NCBI RefSeq assembly: GCF_041381155.1
Contig: NC_091138.1
Span: 33,659,604 to 33,723,603, forward strand
From: Argopecten irradians
Lineage: Eukaryota > Mollusca > Bivalvia > Pectinida > Pectinidae
DNA length: 64,000 bases
Reading direction: 5' to 3'
Below, one piece after another: positions 11,376 to 25,800 of this stretch; position 1 is the first letter of the stretch; each line of letters opens with the position of its first letter. The notes beneath the pieces are model-generated. The model did no database searches and was not told where the DNA came from. It saw only the letters and a list, made by a program, of their open reading frames with translations. A program made the position numbers and the translations under genes.

Positions 11376-13759
11376 GTACGTTTTGATCCCGGATTTGTAT
11401 TCTACACTCAGAGAACTTTTGTAAGTAGATTTTAGTGTCGTTTAACTTCATTGTTCTAAGAATCGACTGAGCACCTTACATAGATGAGTTAGTGCACCCA
11501 AAGATCCTTAAGATCTTCACTATCCCTGCTGTTTGACTAAATATAATTTAAATTACACAACCGCACAGTATGCAGGTCGTTATAAATTACTCACACCAAT
11601 TGCCTAATTATCATACGTGAAATAATGCGTTGTGGAAACGAGTAATATGTGTATTGTTGAAGCAATGAATGTCTTCTGCAGGTCCACATGACATCTAAAG
11701 AAGTGTGATATTATCAAATAAACCAGAGAAAAGGAGAACACATGTAAACTGTGAAACTAGTAATCTTTTAAGGTATTTTTTTCAAAATCCTCATTAAATG
11801 CTTAGCCGACAGAAAGTTTTCTAAAAGTGATAGGTGACATTTTTCTTGGCCCATTGTACTGGCTCGTTAACTTGTCTATGATATGTACAGCTGACAATTT
11901 AAGTTAAAATAATTGGTGTCGGGTTAATCTATCAAATGGTGTGCAAATGCCCTCTGTACATCCGCCTTTGTCTCTAAGCAAAGTTTACGACGACATTTTT
12001 TGTTTTATGTTATCTAGTTGTCCGAATAATGATAAAAGTTTTTTGGAAAATAAGACAGCTAGAAAAAAACTTCAATTATCACGTTACTGGCCCATCCAGC
12101 CATGCCATATCGTAAGACACATGTGTCATAACACTATTGTGACGTCACATGTAGTTTTGACGTCATAATCTCGCATGATTGTCTCAGTAAAAGTTTATAT
12201 AGAGACGAAATCTAAAATTTTACTACATTTATCTTTTTAAAAGTTTTGTGATAAATATAATATTACACTCATAACTATGTGAAATGAAACTTATCAAACT
12301 CGTTAAATAATCTGAAATGCTATTCGCTTAAAGGCTCGTGGCATATAAAATTATTGAACTCGTATATCATATCGCCACTAATGTAAGATCTTCAATTTAT
12401 TAAATAGATATACACAGATGAAAAATACGAAACCCATCATTTTCTAACTTATTATCCTCTTCCAATCGTGTAAATACTTACACCCAATATGCTTCAAGAA
12501 ATATTACAGCAAAAAATCTTATTCTCGATTATCGATTCTCTTCTACATTATCATTTTTGCATTCTATCTTAAAAATTTAACCCTTTATATTATAATATGA
12601 AGCCCATTATGCTTCTTTTAAGTCAGCTCCTTCCCAATTAGTCCTTATTCGGCAGTAACTTTATCAGTACCCTTAAATGGCTATTAAATGGACATCGATT
12701 CATCGTGAACAAACCTTGTAAATTTGTACGCAATTTACCTCATTATGTATTTGAGTGTTCAAGTCATTTTCTTACTTATCATGGAAAGTTTTTTTCGACA
12801 AAAAATATAGAAGTTGTTTCTTTTTGTGTCAACTTTTTTTTCTTTGGAAGTGATTTGTAGAATATTTAAACATCTAGTGGTACAAGGTGAAGATATGTAT
12901 ATACTTTGAAGATATATTTACCTTTTTAAGTTCTACATTTAATATTGAGTTTGCTGTATCAATGTAAAGCTCTTTAGATTGTGTGTTTTTCATAACTGAA
13001 TTTCAATTTGTATTTCGATGATAGGATATAAAGTCTAAACCTAACTATTGCCTGATCCATTTGTTTTGATGTAGTATTAAGTTTAAAGTCGTAGAAAAAC
13101 GATTATTAGTCGATGATGTCTTATTTGAATTATAACACAGTATGACGCCATATATGCTGTGACGTCTCCTTTGGTTACTTTTTTGGGTTTTGTATTGGTA
13201 ATGATGCAAATGTTAAATACTATTTAAATTTTTAGTATCCTTTACTTGTGAAATGTTACGGGAGGCAACTCGTGCTGATCATCTAGAAAAAACAAACAAG
13301 ACTTTAAAACGCCATTGTTAGAGTGAGCAAACAGTCTTTTTTGAATAGACAATAATGTGGTATGCTTTCCTTGAAATTTTCGTAAATAAAAACTTGATAA
13401 ACCCATTTTTTAAAGAAAACACACAAAGGCCTCATTTGTTCAAACTTTATTGTCACTATGTACAAAAGGTATATAAATAAATTCTTATACATGAAATATG
13501 GACCATTGACCTACACTATTGATACACTTGCATGGATTTTATTTTAGCATTAGCTTCATTACAGTCAATATCAACAAGATTGTTCCGTACTCCTATTGGT
13601 ACGATATGAATCCTAGTCACCAAACAGCACAAAATATAGAGGAACAATCAAGGGGAATTCAAACAAGGTCTACGATATTGTTAAACGTGGAAGAAACAGG
13701 ATGATATTTTTGTTTTGAAATCAATGCGTAGGTCGATATGTTTATGTGTATTCTGTATA
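11376..13759. other. Intergenic region between genes C and B
   Basis: Apart from the duplicated flank at 11970-12130, no coding or repeat feature recognised. Confidence 0.5.
11970..12130. repeat. Duplicated 3' flank, gene B copy
   Basis: Partner of positions 1-170, about 2.2 kb beyond the gene B stop; the greater distance here is partly due to a later TIR element at 13760. Confidence 0.75.
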
Positions 13760-13930
13760 TGCATATTACAGGGTTATCTGCCTTTGCATCTAGTTAAATA
13801 CTGATTAACAATCATTTGCTATGATTGCGACATTATACATTTCACAAAAATAACGTAAATTTTTCTCACAAAGTAATGACGTCACAATCGTAACCTACTA
13901 AGAGAGATAACTCTGTAATATGCAAAGACG
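13760..13930. mobile_element. MITE-1, diverged copy
   Basis: 'gcatattacagggttatctgcc' at the left and 'gagataactctgtaatatgc' at the right form the inverted ends. Confidence 0.7.
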
Positions 13931-14353
13931 TTATGGCTTGATACAAGTACTTTGCTTGTCATGTTACCGCCAGCAGTATGAATAAAGTCAACCGAAAAAT
14001 AAAGGAATGGTTGGTTATAGCTAAACGTTTTGTTTTCGACCTTAATACTTATGCATCAAGTTGAAAGAAAATATCTCTCCTTTGACATAATTATATATGT
14101 AATCCCGAACATCTAGAATGATTCCGAAACAAAATGTTCATGAGTATTTATATGTTTGAATATTCTAATAAACTGTAAACCATCTTACTTTCGTGGACTA
14201 TTAAATTTCGCATATCTCGCATGCAATGAAAATGCGCTAAAATTACTTATCACGAAAAAAAACGACAAAATATATAATAAAGCTATTTAACTGGAAAGAA
14301 GTTGGTAGATAGGAAAACATGGTGGTTTACATTGCATTGTCTCTGACGAAAAA

Positions 14354-14560
14354 TCACAAAGTAGTTTCGAAAAACGATTGCCACAGCTCGCTAGCCAATT
14401 CCTCTCCCAGTGCCTGATTTGAGTTGACTAAGTCCAGAGTTTTATTGACCTGTAGCGTCCTTATGACTCCACCAAGGTTGTACGTTATCTGGAATGAGGA
14501 CACTTGGGCGGAGCCTCTCCTTCGTCGTTGTCCAATCATATCCTTCCTCTGGTACGACAA
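14354..14560 (-). CDS. Gene B exon 6: C-terminal domain
   Basis: The acceptor GTCACACCAG|TTG was chosen so that LSYQRKDMI aligns with VAFMRKDVV of gene A. It contains an extra GQRRRRGSAQ, then FQITYNLGGVIRTLQVNKT and LDLVNSNQALGEELASELW, nearly identical in pattern to gene A. The second polybasic site would separate the beta-rich C-terminal domain if cleaved. Confidence 0.9.
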   Translation of the reverse strand: MSYQRKDMIGQRRRRGSAQVSSFQITYNLGGVIRTLQVNKTLDLVNSNQALGEELASELWQSFFETTL

Positions 14561-16833
14561 CTGGTGTGACATAGTAAAGGTTAAAGATCAGATCAAAATC
14601 ACGGGATAATAATGCTGTGTTAGTTTCGTATAGTGCTTAAACAGAAATATTGAATTATTGTATAGGCTTAAGATAATCACACATTTAAGACATTTTTTTT
14701 ATAAATATTTAACATCATATCAATTAAGATTTAATTCTGTATATTGATTCAATCAATATTTTTAATCAAACTAACCCTTACAGAGAAGGTTAGATATAAT
14801 TTAAGACGTTTCTATGTATGATTCATAAACTAGTTAGAGTTGCAATGAATTTGTGCAAATGTACGTAAAACTGTCACTTTTGATTTATCTCTGAACAGTG
14901 CATGAATGGTTCAGCGTGATAGCACTATAAAATAGGACAATATTTTCACTATCACATTACTAAAAGGAACAATTTTTCTATTTTTTTTTACGTTGTGAAC
15001 CACACATACAAAAAGAAATAATCATTGAGATATCAATTTCATAAAGCACATAGAATTGTTGTCGAATAAGTTTGGAATGATGAAATTGCGCACTCGTAGT
15101 AGTTTTTATATAGAGTCATACAGAAAATGCAATTTCCATAGTCATATTTATTTTTAGACATGGTCATCGCCAAAATATGTACGTCCACGGTAATTACTCT
15201 ACCTGTAATCTGTGCTATATTTTGTAATAGCATGTCATTTCTGGTCATATTAGCAGATTCCTCTGAAACATTTTTTTTTCTTTTTAATTTTACTGTTATA
15301 TTTTAATACGACATTTTCATTAATTAAAACTAAACTCGACATAATTAATTATTTTAAATAATAACTTACCTTTGTGATAATGGGCATTCGATTTAAAAAT
15401 ATTGTATTGCCTAACTCTTTCATCTTTATATATTTCACGGATTGGTCATTATGTTTAGCCCCGCAAACTGAAATTCAAATCAAATAATATTTTACAATAC
15501 ATGAATTATTGGACGTTTAAATTAATTTTACTTGCATTTTAACCAATATATGTATATAAATTATACATACTGTAGGCTACATGTTAGCTAATATCAAAAT
15601 GAAGATCTTATATGCATGTATGTGTATTGTCATGGGAATAAATACTACCAACCAACTAAATTCACTTGCAATTATATTTGTTTTGCGTATTTCACAGGCA
15701 AAAGAAGTCTCAGAAATAAATTGCAGCGACGAAAATGTGTCAGGCTTCGGTACCGTATAATCTTATGATTTTTAATTGTCTAATTACATTTACGCGAAAA
15801 ACTATTTTGATGTGAAAACGCGAATTTAAATCTCGGCGAAAAAGTATTTAGATGTGAAAACGCGAAAATAAATCTCCGCAAAGAAATATTTGGACGTGAA
15901 TGCGCGAAATTAAATCACCGCGATAAAGTATTTAGATGTGAAAACGCGAAATGAATTCTCCGCGAAAAAGTCTTTAGGCATGAAAACATGAAATTGAATC
16001 TCCACAAAAAGTATTTAGATGAGAAAACGCGAAATTTATTCTTCTCAAAATAAGTATTTAGGTATAAAAACGCATAATCGAAATCCGAGAAAAAGTATTT
16101 AGATGTGAAAACCGAAATTAAATCTCCGCAAAAAGTATTTAGGCATGAAAACGCGAATTAAATCTCAGCAAAGAACTATTTAGACGTGAAAACGCGAAAT
16201 TAAATATCTGCGATAAAGTATTTAGATGTGAAACCGCGAAATTAGATTTCCACGAAAATGAGATGTCATAAATGAAAAGTGCTTATCAATCAATAATAAG
16301 GAAAAACTAGGTTAAACAACACCGTCCGCACAACAACGTAATAACATTGTGTGGGTTTGTGGTAAGTGTCATAGTGTATAGCCTACGGTTATTCCTAGAA
16401 ATGGCACGCTGAGTGAGGTGAACAACCGTTTATACTATTCAGGATTGAAATACTAAAGTCTGGTTATCTTTTTGACCGATTAAAATGAAAATAAAGTAAT
16501 TGATAGACATATATGATAAAAGAGGAAAATAAGCTTAAAAAGATAAGTTTTTGTCTCGCCGACTAAAGTGTGTGTTCTGTTGGTGTCAATCGTGTGTTGG
16601 CAAACATCCATAATCATATCTAGATTATTTTCTTCTGATTTTTATTTTTTTATTCGCATTTTGGTTTATTTCTATATTTGTCATTATCAAAAAGATGACT
16701 TAGACTTAGCATTCAATTAATCGACCGCAAAATATTTTAAAATAAGAACAGAATCGCCCGTCATACGCGAAGATGCATTGATTTTGAGTAGGCTTATCCA
16801 AATTATGATAAATTGCAATCAATTAATCAAAAT

Positions 16834-16868
<35 letters not shown>

Positions 16869-19800
16869 TAATCAATCGATATATCAATGAATCAATCAAT
16901 CAATGAATCAATCAATCAATCAATCAATTAATCAATTAATAAGAAAATAAAGGATTGGAAGAATGCAAAACAATAAAACAAACTGATATACTGTGTATTC
17001 TTTTAACAAACAGAAAAAAGAGGAGATAACCGAGACTGGTAAAACGTAAAGTCGACTTCTAAAAGCTCACAATGAAAAATCAGACAGCGAGGATTATACG
17101 TCAATAAGCCGATAAAGCATATCCTTAAGCGACATAAAGGTCATGGAGATGATCCATAATACAGTACTGAATAATTTAAGGTATAATTTAATTAATTGTA
17201 AAACAAGCCATAAAGCTATCACCCACCGACATCTTTAACCTCTGTGACATTCCTGTTGTTGAACTCGTCACATGTCAAACACGGAATGGGGTCTGTAGCT
17301 TGACGTCTTCGTCTTGATTTCCCGAACATTACTACAAACACACAAAATGTCGCCTTCCTTCACTAATACGTTTAGGCTGATATGAAGCATTTCTAAAAGT
17401 GATGTATTATCGTGTAATTTATCAATTAAATATTGCGAAATGCAGACACGTTGTATCGTCTACTTGTATATGCATCATCTGTCTGTTGGTGGCACATGTG
17501 ATTTGTGAATGGGGATTTGAATAGAATTAGTCTAGGGGTGGTCTTAAAACATTTTGCCGGAAGCAATGCTATTAACTTTAACTTAAATCATCGATATCGT
17601 CTGCTAGTAGATTGGGTCAAAACGCTGCAAAATATACAGCATTTTCTTAAGTCAATGCTAGTATCATCTTATCTAAACTACAAAAAAACAGGTTTTGAAA
17701 CTTTCTTATTATCACTTGCAGTAGATCAAGCAAGACAAGCCCACATCGTTATCACATCCAACAGTTGAAGGCGATTTCAAATGTTAATCTAATAAATGAA
17801 AAAGTCAATCTAGTTCAATGAAGGCTTAAATTTAAATGAAATATGATTCAATTAACAGTTAATATGAATGCTAAAACATTAATGTATTACTTCATGTTAT
17901 GGCCCCTTTTTTCCTGGACCTCGGTTGTCGTGCTCGAGGCAAAACGTGCGAAAATTCAGAATAAGTGAAAGGAAGATTAGAATATTAAGCAGTCAACGAC
18001 CTCACGTGTCATAACGTATTTCGCATTTTTTTTTAATATTACAAAAGTTGATCTCGATCTGGGAACGGATTGCATTAAATGTATGTTGATTTGAACACGA
18101 GAAAATTGTGCTCAAATCCAATATTTTGTTTCTGCGGTTCTTGAGATAACCGGAAACAACAACATTACTCTTCCTTAAGCATGTACACTGCATAACTTAT
18201 CTTTTTATTATTTTGATGTATGCTATACATCACCAGGTGTTTTAAGAGCCTGTACACTAAAGTAATACTGACCTTTGGAACGTCAATTTTGTATGACTGG
18301 TCAAATGACACAATTATAACTGTCGAAAAGGCAACAAATGAATGTGAATAACATCTAGGGTGAGGCTTCATAATAAACCTATTATAAATAATAAATAAAT
18401 ACTTTCAATTAATTCAGAGTATACTCCGTTTGTTCACAATTTCTATTGGAAAAAGGGCACTTAAAATTTAATACAAGTTATAAGAATATGTTAAGAATAT
18501 AAATGATTGATTGAAATAATTTTGATTATATTGATATAGTTACCTGGTATCGTCTCCAAAAAGAATTTCCCTAAATGACGCCCGATCGTCCTACCAGCCT
18601 TGGGGAGAGTCTTTACCAAAAATTCCTCCAGCTTACTCTCGGCATTTCTGGGTATCTCGATCCGCCTCGTATCGAGTACTGATTTGACGCCATCGACAAT
18701 AAACATGCCAGTTGCAGGCAGTGTTCGGGAAATGAACGTGTCGAGATGGCTTCCGAATCCAGTTACTGCTTTCGGGAAGTCCTTAGTTACTATTCTTTCA
18801 AGGGGTTTTCCTATCCGAGCTTTTGGGAGCGTTTCGGTAAATACGGTTTCTACAGTTTTCGCAACTCGTTTTCCTGTTTCTTCAATTGGTGTATTAATCA
18901 AGTTTTCAAGGGTACCTTCAACTGTGTCGACTACTTTTGGAACAGCCTTTAATGCTAATCTTTTAATTGTAACTGGGTCTGTTTCAGTAAATATCGTTTC
19001 TACAGTTTTCGCAACTTGCTTACCTGTTTCCTCAATTGGTGTATTGACCAACTTTTCAAGGGTACCTTCAACTGAGTCTATAACCTTTGGAACAGATTTT
19101 AATGTTAATCCTTTTTTTGAAGCTGGGTCCGTTTCACCTAGAGATTTTCCTATATCCATCAGACTGTCTTTTGTCAGCTGTTCAAGAGACTTTTCTGTTT
19201 CCTTGATAAGGGTATTGACAGGATGTGAAATATCACTGATGTTCATTATATCGAAGCTACTGGTATTTAGTACACGAACAATAGATATTGGCTTTTCGTC
19301 GAATTGAATAATAGTTGGAGCCTTAATAAAGCTACTTCCCTCCATCTTCACTGCACCTGGTAGTTGATTTTCACCGATACTTGGTAGCTCATTTCCGCTT
19401 ATTATCGGACGAAGGTTATCCCTCATGGGCTGTATGTCGTTATCTTCTACATTACCTGGGACAATGGGTAGATCACCAATGCTATTGTCAGATTTAAATG
19501 GTACGAAACTACCTCTGAAATTTTGCAGATGATTTTCATCCATTGTTGGATCATTGTTTTCCACATTTATCGGAAGTTGATCACCCATGGTTGATGGGTC
19601 ATTGTTGCTTTGGTATGACTGCAGCTTATCCCTTAGAGTTTTAATAAAAATTTTATCCTCATCTTGTAGATTATGTTCAATCATTGATTTAAGTTTGCTT
19701 ATACTTTCTTTTAGGTTGATGTCGCCAATTGTTGATAGGATACCATTGGTACTTTGTAGGGCGGTATCACTCACTACGGGCGAATTATCAGAAATCAGTT

Positions 19801-22800
19801 GTTTGTCATCACTGCTGAATGGTTGTTTGTTTCCACTAGTGACTGGTACGTTATCGCCACTTTCTGTGTTTGGTGTTGTCATTTTGCTGCTTTCCGATAG
19901 ATCCTTTTCTGTTGTAGATAACTCATTCTCGCTCGTGATTGGTAGCTTATTGTCATTTGTACTGGTAATTGATGGTTTCGATTCAGTAGTAGTTGGATGT
20001 GTGTTTTCATTTGTGGTCGACATGACCTTTTCAGGTGTAGTTGATTGGTCTTTATCAGTAATGATTGGTAGCTTATTTTCGGCTGTGGTCGATGATACAA
20101 TGTCAGTTTTAGTTTGCGGCTTATTTTCACTCGTAGTTGATTGTGCCTTTTCAGTTGGTTGCATTTTTTCACTTGTTGTCGACGTTGCCTTTTCAGTTGT
20201 TGTTTGTTTATTTTCTGATGTAGTTGACGGTACCTTTTCAGTGGCTGTTGTCGACGTTGCCTTTTCAGTTGTGGTTGTTGACGTTGCCTTTTCAGGTGTG
20301 GTCGTTGACGGTGCCTTTTCAGTTGTGGTTGTTGACGGTGCCTTTTCAGTTGTGGTCGTTGACGGTGCCTTTTCAGTTGTGGTTGTTGTCGTTGCCTTTT
20401 CAGTTGTGGTCGTTGACGGTGCCTTTTCTGTTGTGGTTGTTGACGTTGCCTTTTCAGTTGTGGTTGTTGATGTTGCTTTTTCAGTTGTGGTTGTTGTCGT
20501 TGACGGTTCCTTTTCAGTTGTCGTTGACGTTGCCTTTTCAGTTGAAGTTGTTGACGTTGCCTTTTCAGTTGTAGTTGTTGACGTTGCCTTTTCAGTTGTC
20601 GTTGACGGTTCCTTTTCAGTTGTCGTTGACGTTGCCTTTTCAGTTGAAGTTGTTGACGTTGCCTTTTCAGTTGTCGTTGACGGTGCCTTTTCAATTGTCG
20701 TTGTTGACGTTGCCTTTTCAGTTGTCGTTGACGGTGCCTTTTCAGTTCTGGTTGTTGACGTTGCCTTTTCAGTTGTAGTTGTTGACGTTGCCTTTTCAGT
20801 TGTCGTTGATGGTGCCTTTTCAGTTGTGGTAACTGTGCTTTTAGTTGTTGTTGTTGATTGTGTAGTGGCAGTTGTTGGTAATGTGCTGGTTGGTTGTGGT
20901 CTTATTCTATTAGTGGTTAAAATAATGCTTTCAGGGGCAGATGTTATATTTTCAGCTGTTTGTGGCGGCTCATTTACAGTGGTTGTAATAGCTGTATCCC
21001 TGTTGGTTGGTAAAATTGTACCACTTGTGAACGTTGGATTATTCCCAATTGTAGTTGGTGGTTCATTTTCAATGGTTGTGACTATGGTATCGCTTGTAGT
21101 GGTTGGTCTACGAGTGGTGCTCAGTTTTATAATGGGTAAATAAGTAGTCACTGTTGGTATGGTTGTTGGGTTGGTAGGTTCGGTTGGTGGGTTTGAAGGT
21201 GCGGTTGGTGGGTTTGTAGTTTGAGTTGGTGGGTTTGTAGGTGCGGTTGGTGGGTTTGAAGGTGCGGTTGGTGGGTTTGAAGGTGTGGTTGGTGGGTTGG
21301 TAGGTGCGGTTGATGGGTTAATAACTGTAGATGGTTGGTTATTGGGTTCAGTTTGTGGGTTGGTAGGTGCGGTTGGTGAGTTGGGTGGGTTGGTAGGTGC
21401 AGTTGGTGGGGTATTTACTCTGGACACTGTTGACGGGTTAGTAGGTTTTGTTGGTATGTTGTAAAATGTGGTTGGTTGGTTGTTATGTACTGTTGGAAGG
21501 CCATTAGAATCCCAGGGTAGGTTAGTGGGTTCTGTTTGTTGTTTATTAGGTGCGTTTGAGGGATTATAATCTTTGGTTAGTACGTGGTTTGGTTCTGTTG
21601 GTGGGTTGTAAGGTTCGTTGGAGGGTTCATAAGTTTCTGTTACTAAGTTGTGTTCGTTGATAACTATAGGGTCATTGTGAGGTTGTGGGTTATAACTACT
21701 TGTGGTTGTTACGTAGGCATCAGTAACGGTGGCTGGGTTGTTTCCAGAGATGGTCTGTAGGCCCGATCTAATATTAGGTGTATTTTCCACTTGATTTCCA
21801 TAGTTTATCTCTCTGTAAGACAAAGAAAGACAACAAATAAGCAATGCAAAGATATTTTAGTTTAGCCTGAAAGAGGATCATTAAAATGAAAGTAAAATAA
21901 TAAAAGTGTGAAATAATTTTGAGTCTTTGTGTAACAATGCATATGCTATGATAATTGGCGTGTATGTTCCGTTGTCTTGTAATTATTTCTATGGTATAAC
22001 ATTATTTGTCAATAATCAATGTATGTTTTATTTTTCATGTATCTGATGCCGAGATGTTGTTGACGTTGTATACTGTGAATTTCTCTTTCAGAGTCAGATA
22101 TAATGCATGTTATTTCCATCAAAAAGAAAAAAAACTGGCATTATTGTAACAAAAATATTAAGTTATCGTCGTTTTCAGAAATCCATGATTCTAAGATTAG
22201 TAGATTGCCTTGGCTAGTTGATGGGATAATAATTCTAAATTTGTATTATTCATTCTTCGTACCTTTCTTTACAAGTGTGACAAGAAATCTTCGCCTGGTA
22301 ATATCTAGCTTGACATCGTGTGTGTTCTGCGAGGGCGAGATCTTTCCATGTGTAGTAATCCTTCAAGATCTTAGCTTTGTAAATTTTGTCCACTATACTG
22401 TTCAGTTCCCTCGCCTCTGGAAATCACCAACATGCTTGTTTATAACGTTTGTTTATTATCCCTGAGATAATAGGTTTGGATCCCCCACCCCCACTCCAAA
22501 AATTTGGACACAACAATTTCGAGGTACGAATTCACATTTTTTATTAGTTTGATCTTTTTTTTTGTTATGAAGTGTCTTTTCTGCGTGTTATTTCGAAATT
22601 GTTATTTATGTCGTTATGTGTAAATGGTGATCTATTTTTGCTCATTGTAAAATCATGTTGAATGTTATTCATGAATGTGTACACCAGTTTGCCCTGATCT
22701 TACAACAACGTTTTGGTGTTTGGTGAGTGAAGGTTTGGATAGTTTAAAATGCTCAATTTTTGCGAGAACCCCAGAATAATAGTAAATAATTCCCGTATGG

Positions 22801-25800
22801 AGCTAATAAAGAGTGCATAATGAGGTTAGTTTAATAAGATTATTTAGGGTTCCCTTGATTATGTGAGTTTTCATAATACTCAACTTCTCGGTTATTTGGT
22901 CATATCCTTGTTTTCGTAGAACATTATCTTAAGTTATTTTTGGCGTCTTGATTTTAACGATTTAAGTCCCTCAACAGTGTCATACGAAATTCACGGAGAC
23001 GTCTTTAAGAGCTGCTTATCAATGACGGTAACTCCGACAATGTAGTTATATACTAATTGACAATGTGTGGCTTCAAGCTATTCGCGACATTTTTGACATT
23101 TGCAATGAAACGAAAATTTCATAATGACAGAATCACCATAGCAACCAAATAGATATTTAAATCCATTGTCGGACTTGGCGCAGTTTTTAAATTTTGTACG
23201 CCTATTTAATGTAATATTACATGATTATAATTCTAAAGCTAATAAACTAATAAAATTAATTATGCACGTGAATAAACGTGAATAAACGAGCGTCTTTTGG
23301 CTAAAATCTTGTTAACATTGACAGAGGCTGTGACTTTCGCGGTTTTCTTTTGTTTTAGACATGACAAATGTTTAAGACAGTGACATTCGTGCAAGTAATA
23401 ATAACACTGAATGCAGGAAAAAGATTCTCTCTGCCAAAGTTTGTTTTTGCGAAGTCATACTTAACAAGAGCATTTATAGATGTGTTACTCATTTTAATTT
23501 CCCTCGACTTCCGGAATCCAAAATGACGAATTGTGTATTTGCAAAACGTTAATGAGTAAATATGTATATTCGTTCCATTAAATACATTGCACAAGTTTTA
23601 ACGAAGCATGTTAAGTAACATAAATCATAATGTCTCACATACAGACAAGTGGCACTGGAAAGACATTCGTTTTAATGTAAAAGGCATTCAAATAAATTTA
23701 ATTGCGCTAACGATGAAAATACTTCAATGTTATCTATGTACAACTGTTTTTACCCTTTCGGCTTGTATACCAAATATAAACGACGGAAATTACATGAATC
23801 AAATCAACATTGATTCAGGAATATTGAACCCGCGCTTTATCTATTACACGGAAATAAGGTTTCCCCAAAAAAATGCACTTTGAAGCCCATATCCAGTTGG
23901 GATCCGGTTCAAGTCATTTCCTCATAGTTATAATAATGGCGATGTAAACGGAACTAAAGGCTTCAACTGTTGTGAAAGGTTATGGAAATGTATGACTATG
24001 CATAACACAAGAACGGGAGTAACAATTTTGCATTTCCATTACCATGTGTTAATATAGGCCGATTCCGGCATCAAAGAGTGACTTCCTCAAAATGTAACTT
24101 AGGTTTAATGAACGGAATCGCCGTGGCTCAAACATATGCAATACTATATGGAGACCGGAACAGAAAAAAAGATGTCAAAATTGATTCCAGATAAAGTAAT
24201 GACATTTAAGATCTATGACCTATGCCTAAAGCACAAAAACACTAACATAATACGATAAGTCAATGATGAATCAATGCATAATAATGCCTTTTGTCATGTT
24301 ACTGTTAAAATGTGATGATTTTTTGAAATATAAAGTCCTTACTTTGTCTACCTCTAAACTTTTGTTTTCTTTTCTGAAACAGAAGGTGGTAAAAAACCAT
24401 GTAAGTAACTAGAATAGATGTAACCATTTGCATGGCAAGGTAAAAAAGGATTCGATGTGTATGCTTCTGTAAAGTCGAACCTTTTCAAACAAACATTCAT
24501 TGTGTCTGTAGCAGATTCTAGTAATGGTAATGATACGTTTATTTGGTAACAAAAATATGTTCCTAACCCTGTGGACTCTTTTTCCCTGAAATGTACATTT
24601 GCATACATATTTTCAAAATTTACAAGCTACGCAACAATTTACGAGTCAACGTTAATATTTAAGGTTAACCCCGATGCATACACACTTTTAATCTACTTAG
24701 TTATCTTCAAGTACACCTATAAAGTATACAAAACATCACTAGTATAAACAGGGTCTAACTCCTTAAATCAATTTATCGTTTATACCAAGCACGAAATGAG
24801 AGTGGTAGCGATCGGTAATCGCGAAAGGTTTACAGAATCCAAAAATACATGTACGTTTTGATACTGTGTAATGTACGCATGCTGTCAGTATAAACGGTTT
24901 GTAGCTGCAGTATTAAATATGGAAAACTATCGAACGTTGATGCTTCATAAACAGATGTTTTATCATACCTGGAAAACGGTAAACGGAAAATTTGATTCCA
25001 AAAAAGATGGTAGGAAGACATCTCAGCTGTTGGGCTCAAACTGAATAATACAGTCCGTTATAGACAAAAATGAAAATAATGTTTGGCTGAACAAATTATT
25101 TTGACATGTTAGCCTGGTAAAATATGTGTTTTTGTTTAGGTTTTATTAAATGGTCATTATTTTGTCTAATGTGTCCTATATGGTAAATGTTGTCATAAAG
25201 TGAATCAAATTTGCGTTTGAAAGGAAAGAACTTACATAGGTATCGCTTGATGTTCAAACCTTTTTGAATTTATTGTTATATTTTTTTTTGTTGAAATTGA
25301 AAGTGATCGCTTATCGCGAATGAATTCCTTCATTGCAACTGGTCATTTAATACGTGAATGTAATGTACGCAATCATTTAAACAATGTTTAAGCATTCTGT
25401 AATCTTTTGTGATTGATCTATGTCACTGTAAGTGAAAGATGTAAAAATTAATTATGTGAAACTGACATTGCTATATATCGACGTGTTCTTCATGTTAATC
25501 TAATAGTGGAACAAATTAACAACATCTTTAATGTTTCACCTTTATATTTAAACATTCAAAATATCTTAAATTGATTAACAACAACGCTTTCCGTAGCGTT
25601 ATCCTTTACAGAGATAGGTTACTCTTCTGGCAAAATTGATCTTCTACAAATCAGATAACATTTTAATCACTTAACAAAATAAATTAGAACATAAAACTGG
25701 CATGCGATTAATAACATCTTGTACTTACTTTTTCGATTCTGCACAGATGCGGTTAAACTATTGAACAGCAAAACAGCAACCCAAAATGGCAGAATCATGT

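Noticed and set aside
18600..19307. 235-codon plus-strand ORF
   Set aside because: Antisense of the amphipathic repeats at the end of gene B exon 3.
19879..20694. 271-codon minus-strand Arg/Gln-rich ORF
   Set aside because: Alternative frame of the TTEKA repeat array in gene B; low complexity, no start context.
20224..20778. Plus-strand ORFs of 116 and 67 codons with LPFQL repeats
   Set aside because: Antisense shadow of the same array.
19587..21143. 518-codon plus-strand ORF rich in Val/Phe/Ser
   Set aside because: It is the antisense of the Thr-rich repeats of gene B exon 3; periodic codons keep the frame open.
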